Origin: Xenopus tropicalis
Lineage: Eukaryota > Chordata > Amphibia > Anura > Pipidae
Length of the DNA: 64,000 bases
Assembly: GCF_000004195.4 (NCBI RefSeq)
Contig: NC_030679.2
Coordinates: forward strand, 28,075,712 to 28,139,711
Direction: 5' to 3'
The first letter of the stretch is position 1. Each line of letters starts with the position of its first letter. Below the pieces are notes generated by a model. The model had not been told where the DNA came from. It saw only the letters and a list, made by a program, of their open reading frames with translations, and ran no database searches. Below, one piece after another: positions 11,125-24,251 of this stretch. The translations under genes and the position numbers were made by a program.

Positions 11125-14100
11125 TTTATATTAATTCTGATATCTAATTATAAATTTTAAGAAAATGTTGTTTTTTAAGAAATGTATATATCCCTTTAGC
11201 AACATTTCTTTGATAATTGTGCATTTAATAAAGTAATAAAGGATTTAGATGACAGTGCAAGTAATAAACAGCAAAAGATACCAACCACTTCCTTACAACA
11301 TATTATTTTAAAATACAAGTATGCATATTTAAAAATACTTTCATCTCAGATGAAAAATGGTCCATTAAAGGACATACATCTAACACACTTTTGATGACAT
11401 ATTAATACTCACAATAGATCACAATACAATTGATCTATCTACATTTTCTAATTCTTTGGTAATCATTTATTTTTGTATTGTCTATATTTTCCTTTTAAAA
11501 TTTTAACATCATAATTAATTATGATATTCATATTATTCATTCTGTAAGCAGTGTGCCTTATTCAGAAGATTCCTGTATTATCCAAAAGGCTACATTAGGG
11601 CCTATGTTGGCTTGCTTAGCCCCTCTGCTATAGCTTGTGGCACTCCTGCTTTTGAAATATGTGAGGAATGATCAGCAGATTCTGAGGCAGTTTAAAGTAT
11701 GCTACTTTAGAATGCAGTAAAATGGTAAATTACATAAGGATAATGTCACATAGAGTTGTTTTGGATGCCTTAAGTGCCATGCTTTAAGAAGTACCAAAAC
11801 CCAACATTAATGTGCCTAAAACAGCCTCCCCACCATAAAATAACATTGCAGCAATCAGACAATATTTTGTACCAGTGCTTGTCAGTCAAATTACTTGAAA
11901 AAGCACAATATTGTCTGACAAGCAATGGTGTGAAATCTGTATCATGTTTATATTATACTCTTTCATAAGTATCTGAGTACATGGACCATATACTGTAAAA
12001 AAATTAAATCTTGTAGACTAGAAAATGTTGGACAATGGTTATGGCTTGACCCTAATACAATGATAAATTAAGCTCAGCCAACAAAGGATAATTTGATATT
12101 TGAGGTAAATTTGATCATAGGCTAGTTCAGAGACCCCTTGGATGTTGCTCTCAGTGCCCCCAAACCAGGTAGTTATTTTTGAATTCCTGACTTGGTGGAA
12201 AGTTTTGGTTAAATAAAAACAAAATTAACTACCAAATAAAGCCCCCTGTAAGCTGATAGTGTGCATAGAGGCTGCCTAATAGCCAATCTTAGCCCTTATT
12301 TGGCTCCTCCATGAACTTTTATGGTGCTTGTATTGCTCTCCAAGTCTTTTTACATTTGACTGTGGCTCTGGTCTAAAGGAAGCACAATCATGTCATTTTA
12401 AAGCTCATAATCATTTCACATGAGAATCATTATAGCGCACCATTCTTGCCAACCTAGCACTCAACATTTCTATAAACCAGTGAGTTCCTAGCACTTATAA
12501 AGATAAACCAGAATGAACCAGTGATTTTGCTATCTCTAGAGAGGTATGCTCAAAATAGATATCATCAACCAACCATCTACAGTATATTTATATAAGAAAC
12601 ACGTGTTTTCTAGTCAATGAGCTTCCTTTGTCTTGTTGGCCTTAAGGTGAGAGTTTCCAGTAGCCACAAGGTTTAGCCCATTCATTCATTCTCTGATAGC
12701 AGTTAGTTTACTGCTCTCCTACAGTATCACAGATTGTAATAATAAAATATCACAAACTGTTTGGTAATGTTGACAAATTTTCTTTGACTTTTCTATGATA
12801 AAGGGGACACAAACATGTAATCTTTCCCACACCATTGTCAGTTTTCTTCAGTGTACAGTATCACTGAAAACATGCCAAAGTGGCAAACTAATTAATAAGT
12901 TGAGGGAACAAACTGGAATATGGATAGAATTTTTTTTGCAGGTAGCGCCATTGCTGAAATTAAAATGAAAGGGCCCAGCACTGCACCACTGCACCACTGT
13001 GCTGCATATCCACACTATAAGTGATACACCACAAAAGCAAACTATATTACTCTGTAACTGCAAGCTGAGTAGCTCAACAGATTTCAGAACATTATTCAAA
13101 TTCCCCACAAGTCTTTCTTATTTTTAAAAACTCAGAGAAATGACAAGAACTAACCTGTTAATATGTATAGAAGCTCTAAGAGGCTAACACTTAGAAAAAA
13201 ATACTGGGTATGGGCTGTCCCTTTTCCAAAACTTAACAACAGCTCTAAGTAGTCTATGTCCTTTTAATGTTGTATCTTTAAACGACAATGAAAGCACATA
13301 TCACTGGTAGGGTGCCAATTAGTTAGACATCCCCAGTGACAATATTTACTGACATTTAACTCCAGACCAGAGTGCCTCTTTAACAATGCACAGGCCCTGG
13401 ATCCATTCACAAAAAGCACAGTGCTCCACATTAGATAGGGCATGTGCACAGAACAGTACATTTAGCCAGTGCCCAGAGAGCCAGGTACCCATAGAGTACT
13501 AAACATGGTGGTAACTGTCTCTCTCCAAAAATAAGCATGAGGTTAGGGAATGTGCTTGTGTATATTTGTAAACACGCCTGCCCATTGTCAGTCAACCATA
13601 CTCTATCAGTCAAATTCAACTACAGTAGTTGTTTTACATAATGGGGAAAGGCCCTCTCTTATCCTATCTCCTCTTAATCAGATGATTAGCAAAATACTTG
13701 CTTGACTTAGGTATATATTTATACTAACTATTTATTGTTCTTATTATTAAAACTCAATACAATGTATTGATAGTAAAAACTATTTTTTTTTCAGTATAAA
13801 AAATATCTTGTTCATATAAGTACCCCTACTCTTACTTACATAGCTATACTAAAGAAAAACGTTATTCAGCAGCTATAGGTCTGCATGCATGAACTAAACC
13901 AAATATGACAACAGATCAAAAGTATACAACTGAATTCTAATTTCTTTATAGATTAAGCATTTTCAGTGAATTCACATGAAACAAAAATTAAAATGTACAT
14001 AAGTTCTCTAGAGCGACAAAAAGAACTACACAAACTATTATTCTAGAATTATTACTCTGAAACTACTTTCATATTTCTGTGATGAAAACAACAATTTAGA

Positions 14101-15270
14101 CTGTTTTAAGGTTAACACACTGAGCAGTATTTTGCCTATGCTACAGATTCCTTGGCTACCTACCACACACATAATTTGAACTATTCATTTATTAGTATGT
14201 GTGACACACTCCCACACATTGTCCCCGCTATTGGATGCAGAAATGAAAGATGTGAGGATAGTACCAATTCAAATCTCCTACACATGTTTAGTTACTACCC
14301 CTTTTTTACAGATGATAGGGCACAGTTCAAAAATACAAAAACCAAACACCAAAGTACAAAAATCAGACACAAGCACCTTATTATTCATCATTTGCATGCC
14401 ATTTGCATGTCTATAATATTTGCACAAATCATTTCTTAAAAGCAAAAATAAAAGTTATAAGAGAAAAATCATATATTCAACTAATCATAATTTGTAGGTG
14501 AGAAAAGTTCAGTGGTCCCAAATAAAACATTTAATTTATTTTAGCTTCTGTTTTTGTTGTCATGATAACTTTCTAGTGATAATAACATATATAATTGACA
14601 AATCCAAGTTAAAAATGAAATGCACTATAAGATGATACATACATGTACTGTAAACCAACTCTAATGTTATTATATGTTGTAGATATGGAAGAGGAAATAC
14701 AAATCTAGAGACTGCAGACCTCTTCTACACAACCATACATGGATGAAAACCACATGTACAAAGAGGGAATATACAAAGTGCAGATACTGCTAAGGTTGGA
14801 ATCAAACTCAGGAGCCCAGTACTGCACTGACTACTGAACTGCTGTGCACCCGCATTTTATATTTCATTTTTAAATATCAATATCCATTAATGCTACATAA
14901 AATAAACAGCAACATAAATCAGGTTATAAATGTGTGATTTGCATTCAGACTTGTTACCTAGAAACAATACTAGTTCTACATGAGACATCCATAATCGAAT
15001 GGAAGGCTTTCATTTAACTTGAGTCTGTTCATTACTGAGATCTCTGTCCACTGTTGACAAACAGCAAACGGCAGCACACTTGGTAGCAGAAGCCAGGAGA
15101 TGTAAGATTTTACAGTAGCAGATAAATAACTAAAATATACTTTAGTTGTATCATCAATACAATACATGTGTGTTATATATAAGGAAAGGGAAAAGATGTA
15201 AGCACAGAAATAATCTCATAAATGAATACATTTGTAAATATATTCTAAATGAAATCAAACATTTGGCAAT
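11125..15270. other. Non-coding interval between exons A and B; flank of exon B
   Basis: From about 11329 this repeats the unit A flank (3583 onward) at high identity. It serves as an empty-site control for the insertions in unit A. A stretch around 11970-12130 has no counterpart in unit A at the same place. I see no gene; the short open frames are not conserved in frame between the two copies beyond what the copied DNA explains. Confidence 0.7.
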
Positions 15271-15291
15271 CTAACCGGATTGCTTCCTCAC

Positions 15292-17731
15292 CTGTAGAGT
15301 GCCAGTGACCCCATTTATATCAGAAAAGAAGCCCTCTGTATCACTGACCATTGTTTTCAGCTCAGGAAAATTAAGAGGTCTCAAATAAGAAAAATCATTT
15401 TTTTCTGATGGAGAAAAACAGGTTTTGTAACATTGCCCTTGGGGATCTGAGGGCTCCATTCTAACCTCCATGAACTTCAACGTACCATGTGTTTAAGTGA
15501 AGGGTTGGCCGGCACTGTTCGGTGTAGTACTTGGGCTGTGGGCTTCCAAGGCAGCATGCACACGTTGTAGAACTTGACTCTTTTCTTAAACATCTAACAA
15601 GTAATATAATGAAAGTAACCAAGGAAACTAAACTAACAGCAACCAGTGATATTATCAAATACAAAGTCATCTCTGGTTTGTTATTGGAAGTAACAAAGTT
15701 TTGGGACTTAGGTTTCTCTTGAAAAATGGTGTCCTCAAGTGTAATATATATGGTAACAGTAGTTGATAAAGCAGGTTCCCCATGATCCTTAACCACAATG
15801 ACAAGCCTTTGATCAATTTGATCAGTTTCTTGTAATCCTCGGGCAGTTCGGATTTCTCCATGGGAAGCAGATACTTGAAACAGAGATGGATCTGTACCAT
15901 CTACTATATGATAGGATAGCCACGCATTGTGTCCTGAGTCTAAATCCACTGCAGATACTTTGGTGACCAAAAAGCCAGCTGGAGCTGAGGTGGGGATTTT
16001 CTGTTGAGGACTGACCTCTCTGGAGTGCTCTGGATACAACATCAAAGGGGCATTATCATTTTGATCCAATATGAAAAGGAAAACTGTTATGTTGGATGAT
16101 AGCTTTGGAGATCCAGAATCTTCAACCTTCACTGTAATTTGTAAAACCTGGATTTGTTCATAGTCAAATGACCCTTGTGCATAGATATTTCCAGTCTTAG
16201 AGTTGATATTTACTAAAGAAAGGATTGAAGAAGCATCCGTCTTCCTTTCAACAATAGAGTAAGTCAGGACTGAATTTAACCCATCATCTGGATCAACTGC
16301 TGATACTGTACATAGAAAACTTCCAGGGTTGTTGTTTTCTTTTATAAAGGCATTTAAATGTGGCTGAGAAAATGCTGGGGGATTATCATTTATGTCTGAA
16401 ATATTTAAAATGACAGACATTGTTGTGTGCAATAGAGGAGAACCCAAGTCTGTTGCAGTCAGCTCAAGAACATATTGTGCAACTCTCTCTCTATCAAGAA
16501 CTCCATCTGTTACTATTGTGTAGCGATTGTTAAAGGGTTTTATCTTAAATGGGAGGTTTGGTGAAATCTCCACAGATACTTCTCCATTTTTACCTGAGTC
16601 TTTATCTCTCACACTGAGGAAACCGACTGCAGTTCCCAAGGCTGCATTTTCTGGTACTGCATTCAGCAGTGAGGTTAATGTTATTTCTGGTACATTATCA
16701 TTAACATCTTCTATTTCTATTAGGACAAGACAGTGACTTTCATGTTCAGGATTTCCTTTGTCTTTTGCCCTTACTGATATTTCATAAAACTCTTTTTCTT
16801 CAAAATCTATAACACCATTAACTGAGATCTCTCCATACTGTTGGTTTAGTGTAAACAATTCTTTCACCGAATGTAATGTATGGTAGTCAAAAAAGTATTC
16901 AATTTCTCCATTAAGTCCTTCATCCCGATCGGTTGCATTCAGTTTCAAAATAACAGTATTTTGTGGTGTATTTTCTTGTACAATAACTTTATATGTGGGA
17001 TGATCAAAAACCGGAGCATTATCATTACTGTCTAGAACAATTACAGTTAACTGAGATGTACCAGATCTGGGTGGATTACCACTATCAAAAGCAGTAATTG
17101 TAAGTTTATGATAATCCTTTTCTTCTCTATCTAAATGTTTTTCTAAAATTAATTCTGGAACCAGTGTCCCATCTTTTCTACTGTTTACCGATAAAGAGAA
17201 ATATGGGTTTGGAGTCAGTGTGTATTTGGAAACACCGTTAGTGCTTATGTCTAGATCCTGAGCACTCTCCAAACGAAACCGTGTGCCTGGATTTGCCAGA
17301 GCTTCAGAAATTTTTATTAACTGATCACTGCTCAAAAACAAAGGAAAATTGTCATTTATGTCAACAATTTCAATTTCTAAACTAAAAAGCTCCAGTGGGT
17401 TTTCAATAATTATTTCTAAAGGTAATACACATCTTGTACTGGATCCACACAAGGTTTCTCGGTCGATCTTTTCATTAACAGTCAAGTCTCCATTTCTGGG
17501 GTTCAGTGCAAAATATTTTACATTTCCATCTGTGCCCAGTCGCATTCTGCGTTTAGGAATATCTGCAGAATTCAATACAAGATCCTGAGCTACATTTGCT
17601 ATAAAAGTCCCTGGTCCTGATTCTTCAGTAACTGAATAACGAAGCTGCCCAGAGACCCAGCCCAAGCTACAAAGAAAAGGAAAAATGACTACTTGCCATT
17701 TCCAATGCTTTGTTGGGTTGTGGATGTCCAT
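15292..17731 (-). pseudogene. pcdhg: Clustered protocadherin variable exon B, frameshifted in the cytoplasmic tail
   Basis: This is the closest relative of exon A, with the same signal peptide, six cadherin repeats, linker motifs, C-X5-C in EC1 and membrane helix. Against exon A, two bases are missing at about 15488 (ACAGATGG in A, ACATGG here). The frame therefore leaves the normal tail after residue 748 (LHLNT), adds nine unrelated residues and stops at 15461-15463, upstream of the donor. The old frame continues intact from 15480 down to the phase-0 donor CAG|GTGAGG, whose last exon base is 15292. As written, the protein would keep an adhesive ectodomain and membrane anchor but lose the variable tail end and the constant domain. 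The rest of the frame is clean, so this is either a very recent lesion or a sequencing error. Confidence 0.85.
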
Positions 17732-18015
17732 AATGTGAATCCTTTTGTTGAATCAGCATGTGGTGAAAATCTTTCATCATCCCAGAAGAGAAGTGAGCCA
17801 GTTGTTTGTATTAAAATCCATCAAAACAATAAAAGCCATATTAAAAACTAGAGCCATCCACAAGGTATTTTATCGGAACAGCAGCTAAGCCTTCTGTGTG
17901 ACTGGAGAGAAGGGAGGAAACTCCTGAGAAGGGGAGGAGAATGACTGGATGACATGAGCAGATCTGCTGTAGGAAAAATATCTGTCTGATAGACTATTCT
18001 GCCCTCTTCTGGCCA
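17732..18015 (-). promoter_or_regulatory. Promoter region of exon B with CTCF/CSE-like motif at 17999-18015
   Basis: The same TGGCCAGAAGAGGGCAG lies 268 bp upstream of the ATG, identical in spacing to exon A. The GGAGG-rich proximal block (about 17905-17945) is also kept. The promoter therefore looks intact although the exon is frameshifted. Confidence 0.75.
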
Positions 18016-18375
18016 TTTATATAAATTCCTATTACTAATTAAAATTTTAAAGAAAATGTTGTTACAAGTATCCCTTTCATTTATTTAATCATTTTGCACT
18101 TATTAAAGAATCTAGATATGAATTTAAGCAATAAATAGGAAAAGATACCAATAAGATCCTTACTAAAGAACAACATATTGCTTGCAATTTTATTAAAACA
18201 TATAGAAATATGCATATTTCCACCTCAAATTAAAATGGACCATTAAAATATATGTATCTAACACACTTTTGAAGATGTATTAGTACACACCCTGGATCAC
18301 AATAACATTTGTTTGTCTAGATTTTTTTTATTATTTTAAAGATGTTTTAGGTTTTTATTGCCTATATTTTTGTCA

Positions 18376-18952
18376 CATATAGATTCCCAAACCCAGAACA
18401 AGTGCAAAGATTCTGGTCAGAGATCACCCTTCTGCCCATAACAGCTGCCTTTTACTTTGGGAGGAGCCCTCTGCTACTCAGATGCCACCAGGACTTATTG
18501 TGAGAGAACCAAGGCAGAGGTTCTGAGCAGGCTAGGGAACCAGAGCAAGTAACAAGAATAACAAGGGTAAGAAAAGCAGTCCCAGAGAACAGGCTGGGGT
18601 CAAAACCAACTAGCAGCGAGGTACAGAATCCAGAGTACTCAAGAAATGGGCAAATGGACAGTTCAGGCAGCAACACATCCAATTTAAGGTCAGGCAGAGG
18701 TTAGAAACACAAGAATCTGAGCTTCTGACAGAACCTGTATTGGGCACCAAAAACAAGACGTGGTGCCAAATATTTGAATTTCATGCAAAGCACAATGATG
18801 TCAAAATAAAAGGTTGCTTTGTCAAAATATAAGGTTGCAGATATTTGTCAAACATGGCAGAACTACATGCAGTGTGCAAGAAGGGAGACTGCGGGCCTCC
18901 CATGAACAGAATGGCGGGTATCGCCTCCGTCCAGGTAACCTTACAATTTCCT
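18376..18952. mobile_element. Unclassified inserted segment in the unit C flank, possibly LTR-derived
   Basis: The A and B flanks run from TTGTATTGTCTAT straight into TTTTAAAAT...ACATAATT. Here that junction is split by about 575 bp of more GC-rich sequence that begins near TGTCACATATAG and ends near GTAACCTTACA. TG...CA ends hint at an LTR, but I see no target duplication I trust. The left breakpoint of the 2435-bp tandem duplication falls inside it at 18753. Confidence 0.45.
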
Positions 18953-21187
18953 TTTTAAAATTTTAAAAACATAATTTTTAAATGATTAGCAGTGTCATTA
19001 TAGTGGCATATCTAGAGCATACCAAGCACAACCTTCCATAGGATCACTATGCAGTTGGTGCTCCTGAAGTCATCAGTGCACTGGACATACTATAAAGCTG
19101 CAGAAAATTTTTTGCCACTTCTGAAATAATAGAGATTTCTCTGTGTAGAGGAAGAAACTACAGTGCAGCTGCATGTAATAAGAATTATATATACTGTAAA
19201 ATTTATATTCACAATTTTAGACTATATTTGCAAACCATTTTGTTAAAATGACTTGGTAAATATAGTGTCTTCTATATTCTTTCTCTAAACAGTGTGTCTA
19301 ATTTAGTAGATTGCTGTATTATCTAGAAACCCTAAAGTTTGGGGCAATCAGCCGGCATGTGTAAGCGATGATCAGAATATTCTGTGCATGTCCAGTGACA
19401 TTGCAATTGGGTAGATGAGGCATGTATAAGGAACCCCAGTGTGTTTAAGTAGTTCACTTTAGAGAAAGAGAGTCCTTCGGTATTATATAACTGCTTTATC
19501 TTCTTCAGTAGAGAATTATATATCAAACCTGAACAGAACTTTCATTATTATACATACAGTAAACCGGGTGTGACAAATAATGTGTATCAGGGACAAACTG
19601 ATCCTAATTATTAATTCTGCTGTTAAAATAGATGAGGTTAAGTCACCCTTTAAGATTTGTCATTTTTCTCAATTCACATATTCAAGCTAGTTATTTTAGT
19701 AAGTCTTATGACTTGTTCTGGACAAAGTATACTGCTTTCAAATGCAGGAAGATGACTGTAATGTAACATGGAGCTGCTTTTGGGTGTGCCTGAAGTGCTT
19801 AAGCCGGTCCCCATACAGTATACCATTAAACTGATCAGACGAGTGCATGTAGAAGTGTTTTCAGTCAATAGTTGCTTAAGAAAAGCAATGGTATGAAACC
19901 TGTATCATGTTTATCATATAATTTTCTATCTTTGAGTATTGGGATCATATTAAGGAAAACATCTTGTGGACAGAAAAATCTTTAAAAAATAGTTGTGGCT
20001 TGACCCAAATGCTACAGGAAATTATATTCAACCAATAAAGGATATTTTGATATTTGACATTTGAGATTAATTGGATCACAGTTCAGAGGAAGCACAAGAG
20101 AAACCACAAATGGTGAGTCACTGGATCATGAAAGCTCATAACCAATTCACATGAGAATCACTATAGTACCACCATTCATGCCAAGCTACAATTCAACATT
20201 TTTTTTTTTAAAAACCAGTGAGTTCCTAGCACTTTTAAAGACAAATCAGAAGAAATTGCTGAAGACAGTATGGAATATATAGCATTTTCCCAATAAAGTG
20301 ATTGGTGTTCTGATGTACCATGTTGCTCACACACAGTACAGATGGAGCAAAAAACATTGCCACAAATGTCCCAGGACCCCACACAACATGACAACTGATA
20401 GTATTGATGTAAAAGGCAGTCACTATGTTATGATATTTTATTACAAATTATACTTCTCCCTTCTCTAAGTCTCTCCTCTGGAGATGTATGCTCTAAATAG
20501 ATATCAGCACCCAACAATTCATCTTTATATAAGCTACACATTACCCCCTAGTCACTGAGCTGCTTATGTATTCTATAAAATGTGCTTGGCGGACTTAGGC
20601 AAAGATTTCCAGTAGCCACAGGGTTTATCCTATTTATTCATTTTCCACTCATACAGTACCACTGGCTGTAAAAAATAAAATATTAAGAACTATTTGGTAT
20701 TGTCAGGGATTTTGTTTCTTGACTGATGAGCTGATGGAGAAAACTGGAGCAAGGATATAAAACTCTTTGCAGATAGTGCCCTGGTTGAAATTGAACCAAG
20801 GGCCCAGCATTGCAAGGGAGAAATACTAACCAATGCACCATTGTGCTGCATATTCCTACTAAGGGTGATTTACAAAAATAAGCTAAATTACTCTGTAGCT
20901 GCTGAGTAGCTCCACCAATTTAAACAAATTTCAGAACATTAAACATATACCCCACTTATATTTAAGAGCTGACATGCAAACCTGTTAACATGCATTAATG
21001 CTCTATACAGCTTCCACCTTCTAGAAAAAGTACTGGGCATGGGTTGAGCCTTGGCTTAAAATCAAAATTAACAACAGCTCAAAGTTGTCTATTACCTTTT
21101 GATTTTGTTTCTTTAAAAGATCATACAAGCAAATATCACAGCAAATATCACTGGTAGGGTGAATAATTTGTTAGACATCCCCCAGTG
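18753..21187. repeat. Direct tandem duplication, first copy (2435 bp)
   Basis: This block and the next are the same sequence, offset by exactly 2435 bp. Every stretch compared was identical, including all four short open frames on the minus strand. The content is non-coding flank of exon C, paralogous to but diverged from the A and B flanks. The first base after the junction homology that differs is 18752 versus 21187. Confidence 0.92.
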
Positions 21188-23622
21188 ACAAGACGTGGTG
21201 CCAAATATTTGAATTTCATGCAAAGCACAATGATGTCAAAATAAAAGGTTGCTTTGTCAAAATATAAGGTTGCAGATATTTGTCAAACATGGCAGAACTA
21301 CATGCAGTGTGCAAGAAGGGAGACTGCGGGCCTCCCATGAACAGAATGGCGGGTATCGCCTCCGTCCAGGTAACCTTACAATTTCCTTTTTAAAATTTTA
21401 AAAACATAATTTTTAAATGATTAGCAGTGTCATTATAGTGGCATATCTAGAGCATACCAAGCACAACCTTCCATAGGATCACTATGCAGTTGGTGCTCCT
21501 GAAGTCATCAGTGCACTGGACATACTATAAAGCTGCAGAAAATTTTTTGCCACTTCTGAAATAATAGAGATTTCTCTGTGTAGAGGAAGAAACTACAGTG
21601 CAGCTGCATGTAATAAGAATTATATATACTGTAAAATTTATATTCACAATTTTAGACTATATTTGCAAACCATTTTGTTAAAATGACTTGGTAAATATAG
21701 TGTCTTCTATATTCTTTCTCTAAACAGTGTGTCTAATTTAGTAGATTGCTGTATTATCTAGAAACCCTAAAGTTTGGGGCAATCAGCCGGCATGTGTAAG
21801 CGATGATCAGAATATTCTGTGCATGTCCAGTGACATTGCAATTGGGTAGATGAGGCATGTATAAGGAACCCCAGTGTGTTTAAGTAGTTCACTTTAGAGA
21901 AAGAGAGTCCTTCGGTATTATATAACTGCTTTATCTTCTTCAGTAGAGAATTATATATCAAACCTGAACAGAACTTTCATTATTATACATACAGTAAACC
22001 GGGTGTGACAAATAATGTGTATCAGGGACAAACTGATCCTAATTATTAATTCTGCTGTTAAAATAGATGAGGTTAAGTCACCCTTTAAGATTTGTCATTT
22101 TTCTCAATTCACATATTCAAGCTAGTTATTTTAGTAAGTCTTATGACTTGTTCTGGACAAAGTATACTGCTTTCAAATGCAGGAAGATGACTGTAATGTA
22201 ACATGGAGCTGCTTTTGGGTGTGCCTGAAGTGCTTAAGCCGGTCCCCATACAGTATACCATTAAACTGATCAGACGAGTGCATGTAGAAGTGTTTTCAGT
22301 CAATAGTTGCTTAAGAAAAGCAATGGTATGAAACCTGTATCATGTTTATCATATAATTTTCTATCTTTGAGTATTGGGATCATATTAAGGAAAACATCTT
22401 GTGGACAGAAAAATCTTTAAAAAATAGTTGTGGCTTGACCCAAATGCTACAGGAAATTATATTCAACCAATAAAGGATATTTTGATATTTGACATTTGAG
22501 ATTAATTGGATCACAGTTCAGAGGAAGCACAAGAGAAACCACAAATGGTGAGTCACTGGATCATGAAAGCTCATAACCAATTCACATGAGAATCACTATA
22601 GTACCACCATTCATGCCAAGCTACAATTCAACATTTTTTTTTTTAAAAACCAGTGAGTTCCTAGCACTTTTAAAGACAAATCAGAAGAAATTGCTGAAGA
22701 CAGTATGGAATATATAGCATTTTCCCAATAAAGTGATTGGTGTTCTGATGTACCATGTTGCTCACACACAGTACAGATGGAGCAAAAAACATTGCCACAA
22801 ATGTCCCAGGACCCCACACAACATGACAACTGATAGTATTGATGTAAAAGGCAGTCACTATGTTATGATATTTTATTACAAATTATACTTCTCCCTTCTC
22901 TAAGTCTCTCCTCTGGAGATGTATGCTCTAAATAGATATCAGCACCCAACAATTCATCTTTATATAAGCTACACATTACCCCCTAGTCACTGAGCTGCTT
23001 ATGTATTCTATAAAATGTGCTTGGCGGACTTAGGCAAAGATTTCCAGTAGCCACAGGGTTTATCCTATTTATTCATTTTCCACTCATACAGTACCACTGG
23101 CTGTAAAAAATAAAATATTAAGAACTATTTGGTATTGTCAGGGATTTTGTTTCTTGACTGATGAGCTGATGGAGAAAACTGGAGCAAGGATATAAAACTC
23201 TTTGCAGATAGTGCCCTGGTTGAAATTGAACCAAGGGCCCAGCATTGCAAGGGAGAAATACTAACCAATGCACCATTGTGCTGCATATTCCTACTAAGGG
23301 TGATTTACAAAAATAAGCTAAATTACTCTGTAGCTGCTGAGTAGCTCCACCAATTTAAACAAATTTCAGAACATTAAACATATACCCCACTTATATTTAA
23401 GAGCTGACATGCAAACCTGTTAACATGCATTAATGCTCTATACAGCTTCCACCTTCTAGAAAAAGTACTGGGCATGGGTTGAGCCTTGGCTTAAAATCAA
23501 AATTAACAACAGCTCAAAGTTGTCTATTACCTTTTGATTTTGTTTCTTTAAAAGATCATACAAGCAAATATCACAGCAAATATCACTGGTAGGGTGAATA
23601 ATTTGTTAGACATCCCCCAGTG
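21188..23622. repeat. Direct tandem duplication, second copy (2435 bp)
   Basis: Second copy of the block above. Four bases, ACAA, are shared at 18753, 21188 and 23623, so the junction shows 4-bp microhomology. Nothing coding is duplicated. Confidence 0.92.
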
Positions 23623-24251
23623 ACAACATTTACTGACAGTTACGCCCCCCCAGCCTCTTCTTTGAAATGTATTGACCTGGGAAACTTTTATACAAAAACA
23701 AATGTACAGCAATACAGATGATAAAGAGTATACCACTTAATTATAAGTACTTTATAGATTATGTATTTTCAGTGAACTGAGAGACAGACAATAAGAGCTA
23801 CACAAACAATCCAGCTTTTTTTTTTACCCTGGAACCACATTCATGTCTCTGCAATGAATACAGCAATTCTGATAAAGGTTGACACCCTAAAACATAATAA
23901 GCAAAACAATAAAAAATACAATCAATTTTAGAATGATTCTACATATTACAGATTTTTTTATCTACCTACCACACATCATTGGAATTATCATTTGAATTAT
24001 TAATAAAGCATGGCTTATTAATGTTAAGACCTTTTTTGTGTTAGTGTATACAATGTGTTTTTTGGTGCAAAGTTAAAATCTGTGATGATGAAAGTTTAAA
24101 ATCAAAACCTCTCCTGCCCCATGGTTAGTTATTATACCTTATTTACAGATGATGGGGCAGGGAGCAAAGTCATTTCTAAAAAGCAAATATAAAAACTTTG
24201 AGATCATCTACATTGACTAAAATTCTAAATCTAATCAAATTGCTTCCTCAC
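23623..24251. other. Non-coding flank immediately downstream of exon C
   Basis: AT-rich sequence, weakly paralogous to the matching flanks of exons A and B (for example 13940-14470). No gene, element or RNA was recognised. The six codons after the donor (24251 down to a stop at 24231) would be read only if the intron were retained. Confidence 0.6.

Noticed and set aside
19332..22858. Four pairs of identical 62-72 codon minus-strand frames
   Set aside because: Identity comes from the 2435-bp tandem duplication; none resembles a protein.
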